A DNA stretch of 64,000 nt from assembly GCA_029558715.1 (NCBI GenBank), contig JAKQEA010000100.1:1-64000 (forward strand), given 5' to 3'. Source of the DNA: Bacteroidota bacterium (GTDB taxonomy: Bacteria > Bacteroidota > Bacteroidia > Chitinophagales > Chitinophagaceae). Each line of letters begins with the position of its first letter. Position 1 is the stretch's first letter. This document shows positions 39,184 through 48,374 of this stretch, piece after piece. A program made the translations under genes and the position numbers. The notes under the pieces are model-generated. The model did no database searches and was not told the origin of the DNA. It was given only the letters and a program-made list of their open reading frames with translations.

Positions 39184-40068
39184 ATGAGAATCCATTTCTT
39201 ATCTTTTGTAATAGTATGTATTTCACTTATTTCCTGTGAAAAGACTGTATCTTTTAACCTGGATGAAGTTGCTCCCAAACTCGTCGTTGAAGGAACCATC
39301 GAAAATGGGCAGCCTCCGGTAATTTATCTTTCCCGCAGCCTTGATTATTTTTCACAGATAAACCCTGACATATTAGCTAACAGCTTCGTAAGAAATGCTG
39401 AAGTATTTGTTTCAAACGGTATTTTAACGCATAAACTGAAGGAATACACTTTGCCTTTAGGCGGCGGGTATAATGCTTATTATTTCTCTATCGACTCTGC
39501 TAATCTCGCAACCGCTTTTACGGGGCAATTAAATACCTCCTATTCTTTGCGAATACTTTGGGAAGGCAAAGAGTATACAGCAACTACCCGTATCACTAAT
39601 ATTACACGGCAAATAGATTCAATTTTCTGGAAGCCTGCTCCTGCAGGTAATCCTACAGGGAAAGTAGCCGTGATGATAAAAGCTACTGATCCTGCTGGCT
39701 TTGGAGATTATGTACGCTATTTTACAAAACAAAACGGGGATCCTTTTTATCCGGGGCTCAATTCCGTGTACGATGACCAGGTAATTGACGGATCTACATA
39801 TGAGGTGCAGGTCGAAAGGGGTATTTTGCGTACTGGTTCTACTCCGGAAGCATATAGTTTTTTTGATAGAGGAGATACGGTTACACTCAAACTCAGCAAT
39901 ATTGATAAAGCAACTTATGATTTTTGGAGAACAATGGAATTCACTTATGCCAGTGTAGGTAACCCTTTCTCTTCCCCGACTAAGGTTATGAGTAATATAA
40001 AAGGAGGGGGGCTGGGGTATTTTGGAGGCTATGCATCCCAATACAGAACTATCATTATTCCCCAATAG
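39184..40068 (+). CDS. DUF4249 family lipoprotein
   Basis: Lipobox LISCEKTVSFNLDEVAPKLVVEGTIENGQPPVIYLSRSLDYFS. Confidence 0.8.
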   Translation: MRIHFLSFVIVCISLISCEKTVSFNLDEVAPKLVVEGTIENGQPPVIYLSRSLDYFSQINPDILANSFVRNAEVFVSNGILTHKLKEYTLPLGGGYNAYYFSIDSANLATAFTGQLNTSYSLRILWEGKEYTATTRITNITRQIDSIFWKPAPAGNPTGKVAVMIKATDPAGFGDYVRYFTKQNGDPFYPGLNSVYDDQVIDGSTYEVQVERGILRTGSTPEAYSFFDRGDTVTLKLSNIDKATYDFWRTMEFTYASVGNPFSSPTKVMSNIKGGGLGYFGGYASQYRTIIIPQ

Positions 40069-40191
40069 TTTGCAGGTTATAAACATAGTATATACATCTC
40101 GTTTAAGGTGATGTATGTTACATCAGCATTACCGATTTACTGCTAAATTTGCCATCCTGTTTGAATAACAAACAGAAAATAAGTTATCAGT

Positions 40192-41133
40192 ATGGAAGCA
40201 ACAGAAAAAGTTCATTGTCTCATCATTGGTTCAGGCCCTGCCGGTTATACTGCCGCTATATATGCCAGCAGAGCTGGGTTAAACCCTGTATTATACCAGG
40301 GAATTCAACCCGGAGGTCAGTTAACCATAACTACGGAGGTAGAGAACTATCCTGGTTATCCTGAGGGTATACAGGGACCTGAAATGATGGTGCATTTTGA
40401 AAAACAGGCAGCCCGAATGGGGGCTGATATCAGATATGGGTTGGCTACGAAAGTTGATTTTACAGGCCCGGTGCATAAAGTGCAGATTGATGAGGAAAAA
40501 TGGATTGAGGCGGATGCTGTAATTATTTCTACAGGGGCTTCGGCCAAATGGCTGGGGCTGGAAAGTGAACAGCGGCTGAATGGTTTCGGAGTAAGTGCCT
40601 GTGCAGTATGCGATGGTTTCTTTTTTAAAGGAAAAGAAGTAGCTATTGTAGGAGCAGGTGACACAGCAGCTGAAGAGGCTTTGTACTTATCAAAAATATG
40701 CTCACAGGTGCACATGATTGTACGCCGGGATGAAATGAGGGCCAGTAAAGTGATGCAGGATAGGGTGAAGAATGCAGCTAATATTAAAATATACTGGAAT
40801 AGTGAGACGGATGAAGTATTGGGAGATAAAAAAGTGACTGCGGTACGAATTAAGAATAATAAGACCAGTGAAAAACAAGAAGTGCCTGTCAGTGCATTTT
40901 TTGTGGCAATCGGACATCAGCCAAACTCTGATATATTCAAAGGTTGGTTAGATATGGATGAGTCCGGTTATATCAGGACTATTCCGGGTACCAGCAAAAC
41001 AAATGTGGAAGGGGTATTTGCGTCAGGGGATGTTCAGGATAAAGTTTACAGGCAGGCGGTTACTGCAGCGGGAAGTGGTTGTATGGCTGCTTTAGATGCT
41101 GAACGTTACCTTAGTGTAAAAGGAGTTCATTAA
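40192..41133 (+). CDS. trxB: Thioredoxin-disulfide reductase
   Basis: LIIGSGPAGYTAAIYASRAGLNP, CAVCDGFFFKGKEVAIVGAGDTAAEEA, GVFASGDVQDKVYRQAVTAAGSGCMAALDAERYL. Confidence 0.97.
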   Translation: MEATEKVHCLIIGSGPAGYTAAIYASRAGLNPVLYQGIQPGGQLTITTEVENYPGYPEGIQGPEMMVHFEKQAARMGADIRYGLATKVDFTGPVHKVQIDEEKWIEADAVIISTGASAKWLGLESEQRLNGFGVSACAVCDGFFFKGKEVAIVGAGDTAAEEALYLSKICSQVHMIVRRDEMRASKVMQDRVKNAANIKIYWNSETDEVLGDKKVTAVRIKNNKTSEKQEVPVSAFFVAIGHQPNSDIFKGWLDMDESGYIRTIPGTSKTNVEGVFASGDVQDKVYRQAVTAAGSGCMAALDAERYLSVKGVH

Positions 41134-41142
41134 TCTGATATT

Positions 41143-41505
41143 ATGCATGGTATAATGACTATTGAGCTCAAAGAGCTGCGTTTTCATGCTTTTCATGGAC
41201 TTTTTCCGGAAGAGAAAAAGACAGGTAATGATTTTGAAGTAAATATCCTTGTCAGTTTTGTGCCAGACAGTGCAGTAATCAGGAATCTTGATTCAACAAT
41301 AGATTATGCAAGGTTGTATGACATACTAAAGGTGGAAATGAAAAAACCAAGAACATTGCTTGAAACGCTGGCCATGGAAATCGCAGAATTAATTCATTCT
41401 TTGTTTCCTGAGATCAGGAAAATTGATATAAGTATCAGGAAAGATCAACCTCCAATTCTTCATTTTACAGGCAATACCGGGGTGAGATATCAAATAGAAT
41501 ATTAG
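41143..41505 (+). CDS. folB: Dihydroneopterin aldolase
   Basis: MTIELKELRFHAFHGLFPEEKKTGNDFEVNILV...STIDYARLYDILKVEM. Confidence 0.93.
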   Translation: MHGIMTIELKELRFHAFHGLFPEEKKTGNDFEVNILVSFVPDSAVIRNLDSTIDYARLYDILKVEMKKPRTLLETLAMEIAELIHSLFPEIRKIDISIRKDQPPILHFTGNTGVRYQIEY

Positions 41506-42428
41506 TTCAATACTTTACTGGTCTGGCCAATAAGATTCCCGCTATGATATAGTTGTAAAGTGTAATTGCCCGGCAGGTAGTTGTCTGCATTAAGTGAAAA
41601 AGTGAGCCGCTTTGTTTCACTTTTCAGGTATTCAAATTTTATTTTACGGGTATAGCTTTTTCTCTCACCTGTATGGGTAATCATTGGTGATGCAGATTCC
41701 CATACATCGGGGGTCAGTACTTTACCATCTGGCTGGGTGATAATAATAAATATTTCAGCATTGTTGTAGTCATTAATATTATTCTGCACAGCAAAAGAAA
41801 CTATCAGCTTACTTACCTTTTTAGCAATATTGGTTTCCTGTTCTTTGTCATTTTTTAGCATAACGGGTGATAGCCTTATCTCTGACGCAACAAATAAGGA
41901 AGCCCGGTCAACTTTTTCAGATAAGATCCTGTTTTCATCCCCAAGCTTTTTCATTGACTGCTGAAGACCTGTTATCTCTCCATTCAATTGCAACATCACC
42001 TCATTTAGCCTTTTCTTTTCCTCTTCGATATTAGTTTTTTCACCACGCAGTTCATCCACCAAAACCTGTAACTCAGCTATTTTTTTCCGGGCTGTTGTCA
42101 TATCAGACTGACTGGCACCACGATTTCTGAGAATTCCATTTATCTCGGACCTTAACCTGTTGATTTCTCCCAGTTTCACATTTAATTCAGTCTTTAGAGA
42201 ATCAGCACCGGAACGGGTGGCACTTAACTGCTGATCTAAGTTATTAAGAGAAGTAGCATATATTTTTCTCAGTGAATCCTGGACAGCCTCCGCTACAGCT
42301 ATTGAATCCTTAATAAATATTTCTTTCCGGTGGTTGGTATATTGTGTTTTGTCATAGAGGTGATAAACCCATGTGCCTACCAAGCCGACTGAGAGCATAA
42401 CCAATAACAGGGTTTTAATATCCTTCAT
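41502..42428 (-). CDS. Membrane-anchored coiled-coil protein with C-terminal beta domain (paralogue B)
   Basis: N-terminal TM, long heptad-rich region, AKKVSKLIVSFAVQNNINDYNNAEIFIIITQPDGKVL; aligns end to end with 44286..45260. Confidence 0.75.
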   Translation of the reverse strand: MKDIKTLLLVMLSVGLVGTWVYHLYDKTQYTNHRKEIFIKDSIAVAEAVQDSLRKIYATSLNNLDQQLSATRSGADSLKTELNVKLGEINRLRSEINGILRNRGASQSDMTTARKKIAELQVLVDELRGEKTNIEEEKKRLNEVMLQLNGEITGLQQSMKKLGDENRILSEKVDRASLFVASEIRLSPVMLKNDKEQETNIAKKVSKLIVSFAVQNNINDYNNAEIFIIITQPDGKVLTPDVWESASPMITHTGERKSYTRKIKFEYLKSETKRLTFSLNADNYLPGNYTLQLYHSGNLIGQTSKVLN

Positions 42429-42455
42429 AGGGACAAGCTATTAATAGAGAGAAAT

Positions 42456-42944
42456 TTATTTTTTGAATGTAAAACCTTTGGGAGCTTTTAATATACCAAA
42501 GTCGTACATATTTATATAAATGTAAACAGGTTTTGCAAGACCCTGGTAGGTTACTTCATACCTGTCAAGCAAGCCGCCATTATTGATAAATCCGTTAGGT
42601 GTGGTGAAAGGACAGCAACTACCTTTTCTAACATATTCCACTTCCTCGCCATCTGGCCCCATCAATGCATTCAGGAATCTTCTTTCATTAAGCGGCCCTT
42701 CGCTGCTTTTTACTCCACCAACCATTATAGGGTTCTTTTCAGTATATCCATATGTTTCATCATCTGAGATTTCTTTCAGTTCAAATGTATTATTATTCAA
42801 TAACCGGGCCTGCGATTTGGAATAGGTCTTATTACTGCTTTCTGATGCGGAATAACCGCCAGCCGAACCGGCAGATGTTGTTTTTTTGGATGATCCACAT
42901 GCACTCAGGCTAAACACAACAGCCAGTAAGATGAATTTATACAT
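42456..42944 (-). CDS. Lipoprotein of unknown function (Cys-Cys motif)
   Basis: Lipobox SLSACGSS; YGYTEKNPIMVGGVKSSEGPLNERRFLNALMGPDGEEVEYVRKGSCCPFTTPNGF. Confidence 0.75.
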   Translation of the reverse strand: MYKFILLAVVFSLSACGSSKKTTSAGSAGGYSASESSNKTYSKSQARLLNNNTFELKEISDDETYGYTEKNPIMVGGVKSSEGPLNERRFLNALMGPDGEEVEYVRKGSCCPFTTPNGFINNGGLLDRYEVTYQGLAKPVYIYINMYDFGILKAPKGFTFKK

Positions 42945-42962
42945 TATACTATTTTTATTGAT

Positions 42963-44111
42963 TTACCTCGAAATAGTCTGGTCTACATATGCAGAGACCC
43001 AGCCAACCTGTCCATTTTTTACAAGGTAGAATTGCTTGGTTTCAAAAGCAGATTCAAACTGACGCATGATTTTCCATAAAAGACCTGCGCCTGACATAAG
43101 TGATTTTTGATCAAAAACCTTATGCACCCTGGCAACTTCCTGCTTTATTTGTTCTTTTAAGTCAGGCCTGTCTACAACAGAAGAAAGGAAATCAGCTGAA
43201 AGAGCCCCAAAATTATTGACAAGTTTTTCATTGAACTTTACCAGCTCATTAAAAGTAATTGATATAACAGGGTAGTCAATCAATTCCGGATGCATGAGTG
43301 TTGCAGCAGCCCAGGCGATACCACCACTAACTGCAATATTATCACTGAGCGGATAGGCACCACTCGAGTTAACTGCATAAATGATATCTGCATTTTCAGC
43401 GTTCATCAATACCCTGGAAAGATTCTTACCGAAATTGGACATACTCATATCTCCGTCACATCTTTTTTCTGCCTCGTTGAAAGTGCTTTTTGTACCCCAA
43501 TTCAATTGAAACAATTTAAAATTGCTGGTATTCATTCCATCTGGGAAGAAGCCTCCCTTTGTATTACCACTCCCGATATCAATTAGAAATGTAGTAAATC
43601 GTCTTTTATCAGGCACTATACCCAGGTGCGAAAGCCGGGCTTCCTGCATCACATCCACTATTTCCACCATTCTTTCAGGCTCGTTGATCCTGCTCCTGAA
43701 TGAATCTATCAGTTGCCTGACCATACTTGTTTTCTGGTCTTTTTCTGCCTGCATTTTTACCCCACTGCTAATAACGGTGAAAATTCTTTTAGAAGGTATC
43801 TTTAGATCCTTTGTCGCTTTTGTATACAACCCATATAACCCATCCAGGGTAGCATTAAATGTTGGCTGGGAGAAACTAATAAAATCTGTATTTACAGATG
43901 TATCCTTAATAATATTAAATGCGCCGGTGCTTTGTGCATTTTTCCCAATTTCAATGATACTCATCTTTACTCCCTTTGAACCAACTTCAATACCGGTGTA
44001 AATTGAAGAATTATTATACTTGGGCTGCACAGTATTTTGAGCAACAGTTATTAAGGATGTTAGAAGAAGAGTAACAGGCAAAACTATTTGCCGGTAAATT
44101 TTGTGCAGCAT
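42963..44111 (-). CDS. Exported Ppx/GppA-like (ASKHA-fold) protein
   Basis: Sec signal peptide (TSLITVAQ); IYTGIEVGSKGVKMSIIEIG, VEIVDVMQEARLSHLGIVP, TFLIDIGSGNTKGGFF, AVSGGIAWAAATLM resemble Ppx/GppA motifs. Confidence 0.65.
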   Translation of the reverse strand: MLHKIYRQIVLPVTLLLTSLITVAQNTVQPKYNNSSIYTGIEVGSKGVKMSIIEIGKNAQSTGAFNIIKDTSVNTDFISFSQPTFNATLDGLYGLYTKATKDLKIPSKRIFTVISSGVKMQAEKDQKTSMVRQLIDSFRSRINEPERMVEIVDVMQEARLSHLGIVPDKRRFTTFLIDIGSGNTKGGFFPDGMNTSNFKLFQLNWGTKSTFNEAEKRCDGDMSMSNFGKNLSRVLMNAENADIIYAVNSSGAYPLSDNIAVSGGIAWAAATLMHPELIDYPVISITFNELVKFNEKLVNNFGALSADFLSSVVDRPDLKEQIKQEVARVHKVFDQKSLMSGAGLLWKIMRQFESAFETKQFYLVKNGQVGWVSAYVDQTISR

Positions 44112-44231
44112 GTTATATTTTTTACTTTATGATAAAAATACTACAATACAACGCAGTTTTACTTTATACTATTCAGGAAGGGATATAATGTGAAAAAAAT
44201 GTGGTTAACATTCTTTCTGTTGCGATAAGAC

Positions 44232-44268
44232 AAAAAAAACCGCCTCGAATAATACGAAGCGGCTTCAT
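44232..44268 (-). terminator. Intrinsic terminator downstream of 44286..45260
   Basis: On minus strand CCGCTTCG-tattatt-CGAGGCGG followed by T8. Confidence 0.8.
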
Positions 44269-44285
44269 GCAGGAGTTATCTGCTT

Positions 44286-45260
44286 TTAACTGAATAAACC
44301 ACCTTTTTTCAGGCTTCTTACACCTTCACCGATTTTAAATCCATTATGGTAGATTTCAACTTTATAATCACCAGTTTTGAAATCCCCTTGTTTGATAGGG
44401 AATTGAACCGGTTTACGGGTTCCCTGCTCATAATTTACAGGAATTCTTGCTGTAAATGTTTTTTCACCATCCTGACGGGTATTCAAAACGCTTCCTGCTT
44501 CAGAAATTACTTTTCCATCAGGAGCTGTTACGATCAGATACATATCAGCAGGACCTGATTTTGCAATACGGTTTTCAACATCAAATGAAACTACAAGCTT
44601 ATCTACTTTCTTCGCAGTGCTTGTATTTTTCTCTTTTCCGCTTTTCTTTTCATCAACAGGAGTTACCTGTATGTTTGAAGCGCTGAAAGTAGATCCTACA
44701 TCAACCGTTTTTTCCAGGCTTTCTTTTTCTGATTTAGTGGTTGTCAGGTTTGTTTCCAATGTTGCTTTTTCCTCTTTCAGAGTAGTATTAGCCGCTGTAA
44801 GCTCCTGGTTTTCCCCTGTCAGGCGGGATACCTCAGCTTCCAGGCTAGTGATCTTATCGTTTAATTCTGAGATCATCGTTCTTGCCTTGGCTAGTTGAGC
44901 CTGTGTTGCATTTTTATCATTCAGGATCTTGCGGATCTCCGATTTTTTAGCATCGATCTCTTTTTGTTTATCGGTCAACTGACCCTGAAGGTTATTGTTG
45001 GCACCCGTAACAGAGTCAAGTCTTGCCAGGGCATTATCAAACTCCATTTGAATATCTGTCTTTGCAGAGTCTAATGCAGCAATCTGAGTTTGTTGTTTAG
45101 AGATCGTTTCTCCGGATTTGTTTTTGTCCCAGAGAAGGTAACCCCAGGTACCCAAAAGGCCTGCGGCCAGCAAGCCTATCACGATATTCTTGCTATTCTT
45201 GTTTTTGTTCGGCTGGCTTTGGGGGGTGGCAGAAGCCGAAGGATAATTCGTGTTTGTCAT
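44286..45260 (-). CDS. Membrane-anchored coiled-coil protein with C-terminal beta domain (paralogue A)
   Basis: Single TM KNIVIGLLAAGLLGTWGYLLW, long coiled coil, TAKKVDKLVVSFDVENRIAKSGPADMYLIVTAPDGKVI. Confidence 0.75.
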   Translation of the reverse strand: MTNTNYPSASATPQSQPNKNKNSKNIVIGLLAAGLLGTWGYLLWDKNKSGETISKQQTQIAALDSAKTDIQMEFDNALARLDSVTGANNNLQGQLTDKQKEIDAKKSEIRKILNDKNATQAQLAKARTMISELNDKITSLEAEVSRLTGENQELTAANTTLKEEKATLETNLTTTKSEKESLEKTVDVGSTFSASNIQVTPVDEKKSGKEKNTSTAKKVDKLVVSFDVENRIAKSGPADMYLIVTAPDGKVISEAGSVLNTRQDGEKTFTARIPVNYEQGTRKPVQFPIKQGDFKTGDYKVEIYHNGFKIGEGVRSLKKGGLFS

Positions 45261-45478
45261 ACAAAATGGAATTTTTATTATTAAAATGATGGATTAGTAA
45301 CTTTTTTTCATAAACCGGCCGCAAGTTATTTCAGTAGTTGCAAGCCAAATGAATAAATCCTGTTAAAACGTCCGGAACACAAGTTTTCGAAAACCGTGCC
45401 AGAATGAAACAGCCAGTTCCGGGGAGAGTTATTTTTTTTGTTCTTAATGCAACCTGAAAGCCTGTATCTTAGCGGCTT

Positions 45479-46477
45479 ATGAGTGTGGAAAAGATAATTT
45501 CAGACTGGAAAAAGAAGCTGTTCAAGCCGGTTTATTGGCTGGAGGGAGAAGAGGAGTACTTTATCGATAAAGTCATCGAATTTGCCGAGCATCACATATT
45601 AGATGAGAGCCAGGCATCATTTAATTTAACTGTTTTTTATGGGAAGGACGCCAACTGGGCGGATGTACTGAATGCCTGTCGCCGCTATCCGATGTTTTCG
45701 GAACGACAGGTTGTCATTCTCAAAGAGGCCCAGCAAATGAAGGATGTGGAGAAGCTGGAACCATATATTGAAAACCCACTCGTTTCCACAGTGTTCGTTG
45801 TCTCTTACAAGGAAAAAAAACTTGATGCAAGGAAGAAGTTCGCAAAACTGGTGAAGGAAAAAGGTGTGTTGGTGACTACTAAGAAATTGTACGATAAAGA
45901 TGTTCCCGGCTGGATACAGGAGTTGGTTCATTCCAAGGGGCTCACTATTACACCTAAGGGACTTGCATTGCTGGCGGATCATATTGGTAATGATCTGACC
46001 CGGATAGAGAATGAAATAGGTAAACTTTCTGTTAACCTTGGTAAAAGGACCAATATTACGGAAGACGATATCGAACAATATATCGGGGTAAGTAAAGATT
46101 ATAATGTTTTTGAGTTACAATCTGCGCTGGCAGCAAAGGATCTGCCCCGTGCTATACGGATCATACAATATTTTGAGGCAAATCCCAAAGCGGGACCAAT
46201 ACAATTGATACTACCATCTTTATACAGCTTTTTCAGCAAGGTATTTATGGTTTTTGGGGCTGGCACCACAGATGAAAAAACGATTGCTGCAAGCATTGGT
46301 GTTAATCCATATTTCATGAAAGATTATACACAGGCTGCAAGGCTCTATACTTATCCCGGAGTCGAAAAGGTCTTATTATTACTTCATCAGTATAATCTTA
46401 GAAGTGTAGGTATAGGAAGTAATTCTGCTGAGGATACATCGCTAATGAAAGAGCTGGTGATAAAAATGCTTACCTGA
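45479..46477 (+). CDS. holA: DNA polymerase III subunit delta
   Basis: KPVYWLEGEEEYFIDKVIEFAE, YPMFSERQVVILKEAQ, LADHIGNDLTRIENEIGKL. Confidence 0.9.
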   Translation: MSVEKIISDWKKKLFKPVYWLEGEEEYFIDKVIEFAEHHILDESQASFNLTVFYGKDANWADVLNACRRYPMFSERQVVILKEAQQMKDVEKLEPYIENPLVSTVFVVSYKEKKLDARKKFAKLVKEKGVLVTTKKLYDKDVPGWIQELVHSKGLTITPKGLALLADHIGNDLTRIENEIGKLSVNLGKRTNITEDDIEQYIGVSKDYNVFELQSALAAKDLPRAIRIIQYFEANPKAGPIQLILPSLYSFFSKVFMVFGAGTTDEKTIAASIGVNPYFMKDYTQAARLYTYPGVEKVLLLLHQYNLRSVGIGSNSAEDTSLMKELVIKMLT

Positions 46478-46563
46478 ACAGTCTCTTCAGTATTGTCCTA
46501 AATTCCCTTTCTTTGTGCAACGGATTAAAAGTCCTATTCATCTCCTGATAAATTTATAAATAA

Positions 46564-47313
46564 ATGAAAAAAATCGTTTTCTCTTTAATTACATCTGTTA
46601 CCCTTTTACTTACAAGCTGTCTTGAAACGACCCAGGAAATAACTTTGAACGAAGATGGCAGCGGTACTATCTCAAATACCAATGATATGAGTGCCCTTAT
46701 CGGAATTGCCAAGCAAATGGGAGGGGGGGAAGATATGCAGGGGGCAGACCAGGTAATTGATTCCAGTATTTCAATGGTGGAAGGGGCCGACAGTATACCT
46801 AACCTTACAACAGAAGAAAGAGAGCTGGCGAGAAAAGGTAATCTTCGCTTCAATGTGGACGTTAAGAATGAGAAGTTTCTTACCAGGCTTTCATTTCCGT
46901 TTAAGACACCTGCAGAAATAACTGTGTATAACAAGCTTTCTGGTAAGATAATGGCAGAAACAATGAAAGAACAAATGGGAGAGGGGATGCCTATGGGTGG
47001 TGAAATGCCGGAGCCAAGTTCTTTTGATGATTATTATACTGTTGAGTTTACAAACGGGTTGCTGACAAAAACACTCAATAAAGAAAAATTCGCCAAGGTG
47101 GAAGATGATGAGTACATGAAAAGCATGAAGGAAACTGCTGCAATGGGATTAACTATGAAGGCAAACTATGTTATTAATCTTCCAAGACCGGCTAAAGTTG
47201 CTGAAGGGAAAGGGATCAAATTGTCTGAGGATAAAATGAAGGTAACCATATCTTCAGACCTGGATGATTTCCTGGATGATCCGGTAAAACTTGAATTCAG
47301 AATAGAGTATTAA
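46564..47313 (+). CDS. Hypothetical lipoprotein
   Basis: Lipobox LLLTSCLET; EITLNEDGSGTISNTNDMS. Confidence 0.7.
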   Translation: MKKIVFSLITSVTLLLTSCLETTQEITLNEDGSGTISNTNDMSALIGIAKQMGGGEDMQGADQVIDSSISMVEGADSIPNLTTEERELARKGNLRFNVDVKNEKFLTRLSFPFKTPAEITVYNKLSGKIMAETMKEQMGEGMPMGGEMPEPSSFDDYYTVEFTNGLLTKTLNKEKFAKVEDDEYMKSMKETAAMGLTMKANYVINLPRPAKVAEGKGIKLSEDKMKVTISSDLDDFLDDPVKLEFRIEY

Positions 47314-47324
47314 TAATTAATAGG

Positions 47325-47355
47325 AAAAAGTGGATTGGAAATCAATCCACTTTTT
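47325..47355. terminator. Bidirectional intrinsic terminator
   Basis: AAAAAGTGGATTG-gaaat-CAATCCACTTTTT between convergent genes. Confidence 0.9.
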
Positions 47356-47356
47356 T

Positions 47357-48286
47357 TTATAATACCTTGAGGCTATCTACTTTATCCTGGTCGATCTGCT
47401 TTACCAGTTCATCCAGGCCATTGAATTTGACTTCCTCCCTGAGATATTTTTTGACAAATACTTTTAAAGTCTGATCATAAATCTCTTTATCAAAGTCAAA
47501 AATATTTACTTCCACCACCCTTTTTTTTCCATCCACCGTTGGCCTGAAACCAATGCTCATCATGCCTTTCAGTTTTTCACTATACCCTTCCGGCTGTGCA
47601 TACACAGCATATATTCCATTGCCAGGGATTATTTTTTCCTCGTCGTTGATTTTGAGGTTAGCAGTAGGGTAACCCAGTTTTCTTCCCAGCTTGTCTCCAT
47701 GTATTACTTTCCCTGAAAAGAAAAAATCATAGCCGAGTAGTTTATCTGCAGTAGCTATATCGTTATGCAGTATGGCTTGTCTTATATTGGTAGAGCTGAT
47801 GGATATGTTTTCCAGTATATGCTTGGGTATTTCTTTTAAGTGATAGTTATATTCGACAGCTTTTTTTTCAAGCAAACGATAATCACCCATCCTGTCACGA
47901 CCGAAGCGATGATCGTAACCAATAATGATGGAATGAGGATGAAATTTGTCCACCAGGAAATCTTTGATATAATCTTCGGCAGACTGGTTGGCAAAAGCAT
48001 CGGTGAATGGTACTACCACAAGATGGTCTATACCCAACTGTGCAAGTAAGTCGATCCTCTCGGTTAGCGTATTGATGAGCCGGATGCCGAGTATAGCGGA
48101 AGAAACCACCTTTCGGGGATGCGGATGAAAGGTAATAATTACAGTTTCACCATTTTGGCTTTTTGCCTCTGTTTTCAATTTATCGATGATCTGGCGGTGT
48201 CCCATATGCACCCCATCGAAGGTACCAATGGTGATAATGGCATTTCTGAAAACGGGTAATTGTTCAATGTCGTAATGTACCTGCAT
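47357..48286 (-). CDS. ribF: Bifunctional riboflavin kinase/FAD synthetase
   Basis: IGTFDGVHMGHRQIIDKL, IIGYDHRFGRDRMGDY, GKVIHGDKLGRKLGYPTANL. Confidence 0.95.
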   Translation of the reverse strand: MQVHYDIEQLPVFRNAIITIGTFDGVHMGHRQIIDKLKTEAKSQNGETVIITFHPHPRKVVSSAILGIRLINTLTERIDLLAQLGIDHLVVVPFTDAFANQSAEDYIKDFLVDKFHPHSIIIGYDHRFGRDRMGDYRLLEKKAVEYNYHLKEIPKHILENISISSTNIRQAILHNDIATADKLLGYDFFFSGKVIHGDKLGRKLGYPTANLKINDEEKIIPGNGIYAVYAQPEGYSEKLKGMMSIGFRPTVDGKKRVVEVNIFDFDKEIYDQTLKVFVKKYLREEVKFNGLDELVKQIDQDKVDSLKVL

Positions 48287-48374
48287 AAATTGCTGCGAAG
48301 ATAAATATTAGTCATTAGTAAGCACTGGTAAGTCTTTACGCAGGAATGGTTAGTTTTGCGGCACAAATTTTAGT

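Noticed and set aside
39619-40086. 155-aa ORF antisense to the DUF4249 gene
   Set aside because: Wholly explained by the supported plus-strand gene
43522-44001. 159-aa plus-strand ORF opposite the Ppx-like gene
   Set aside because: Antisense shadow; opposite strand has signal peptide and family motifs
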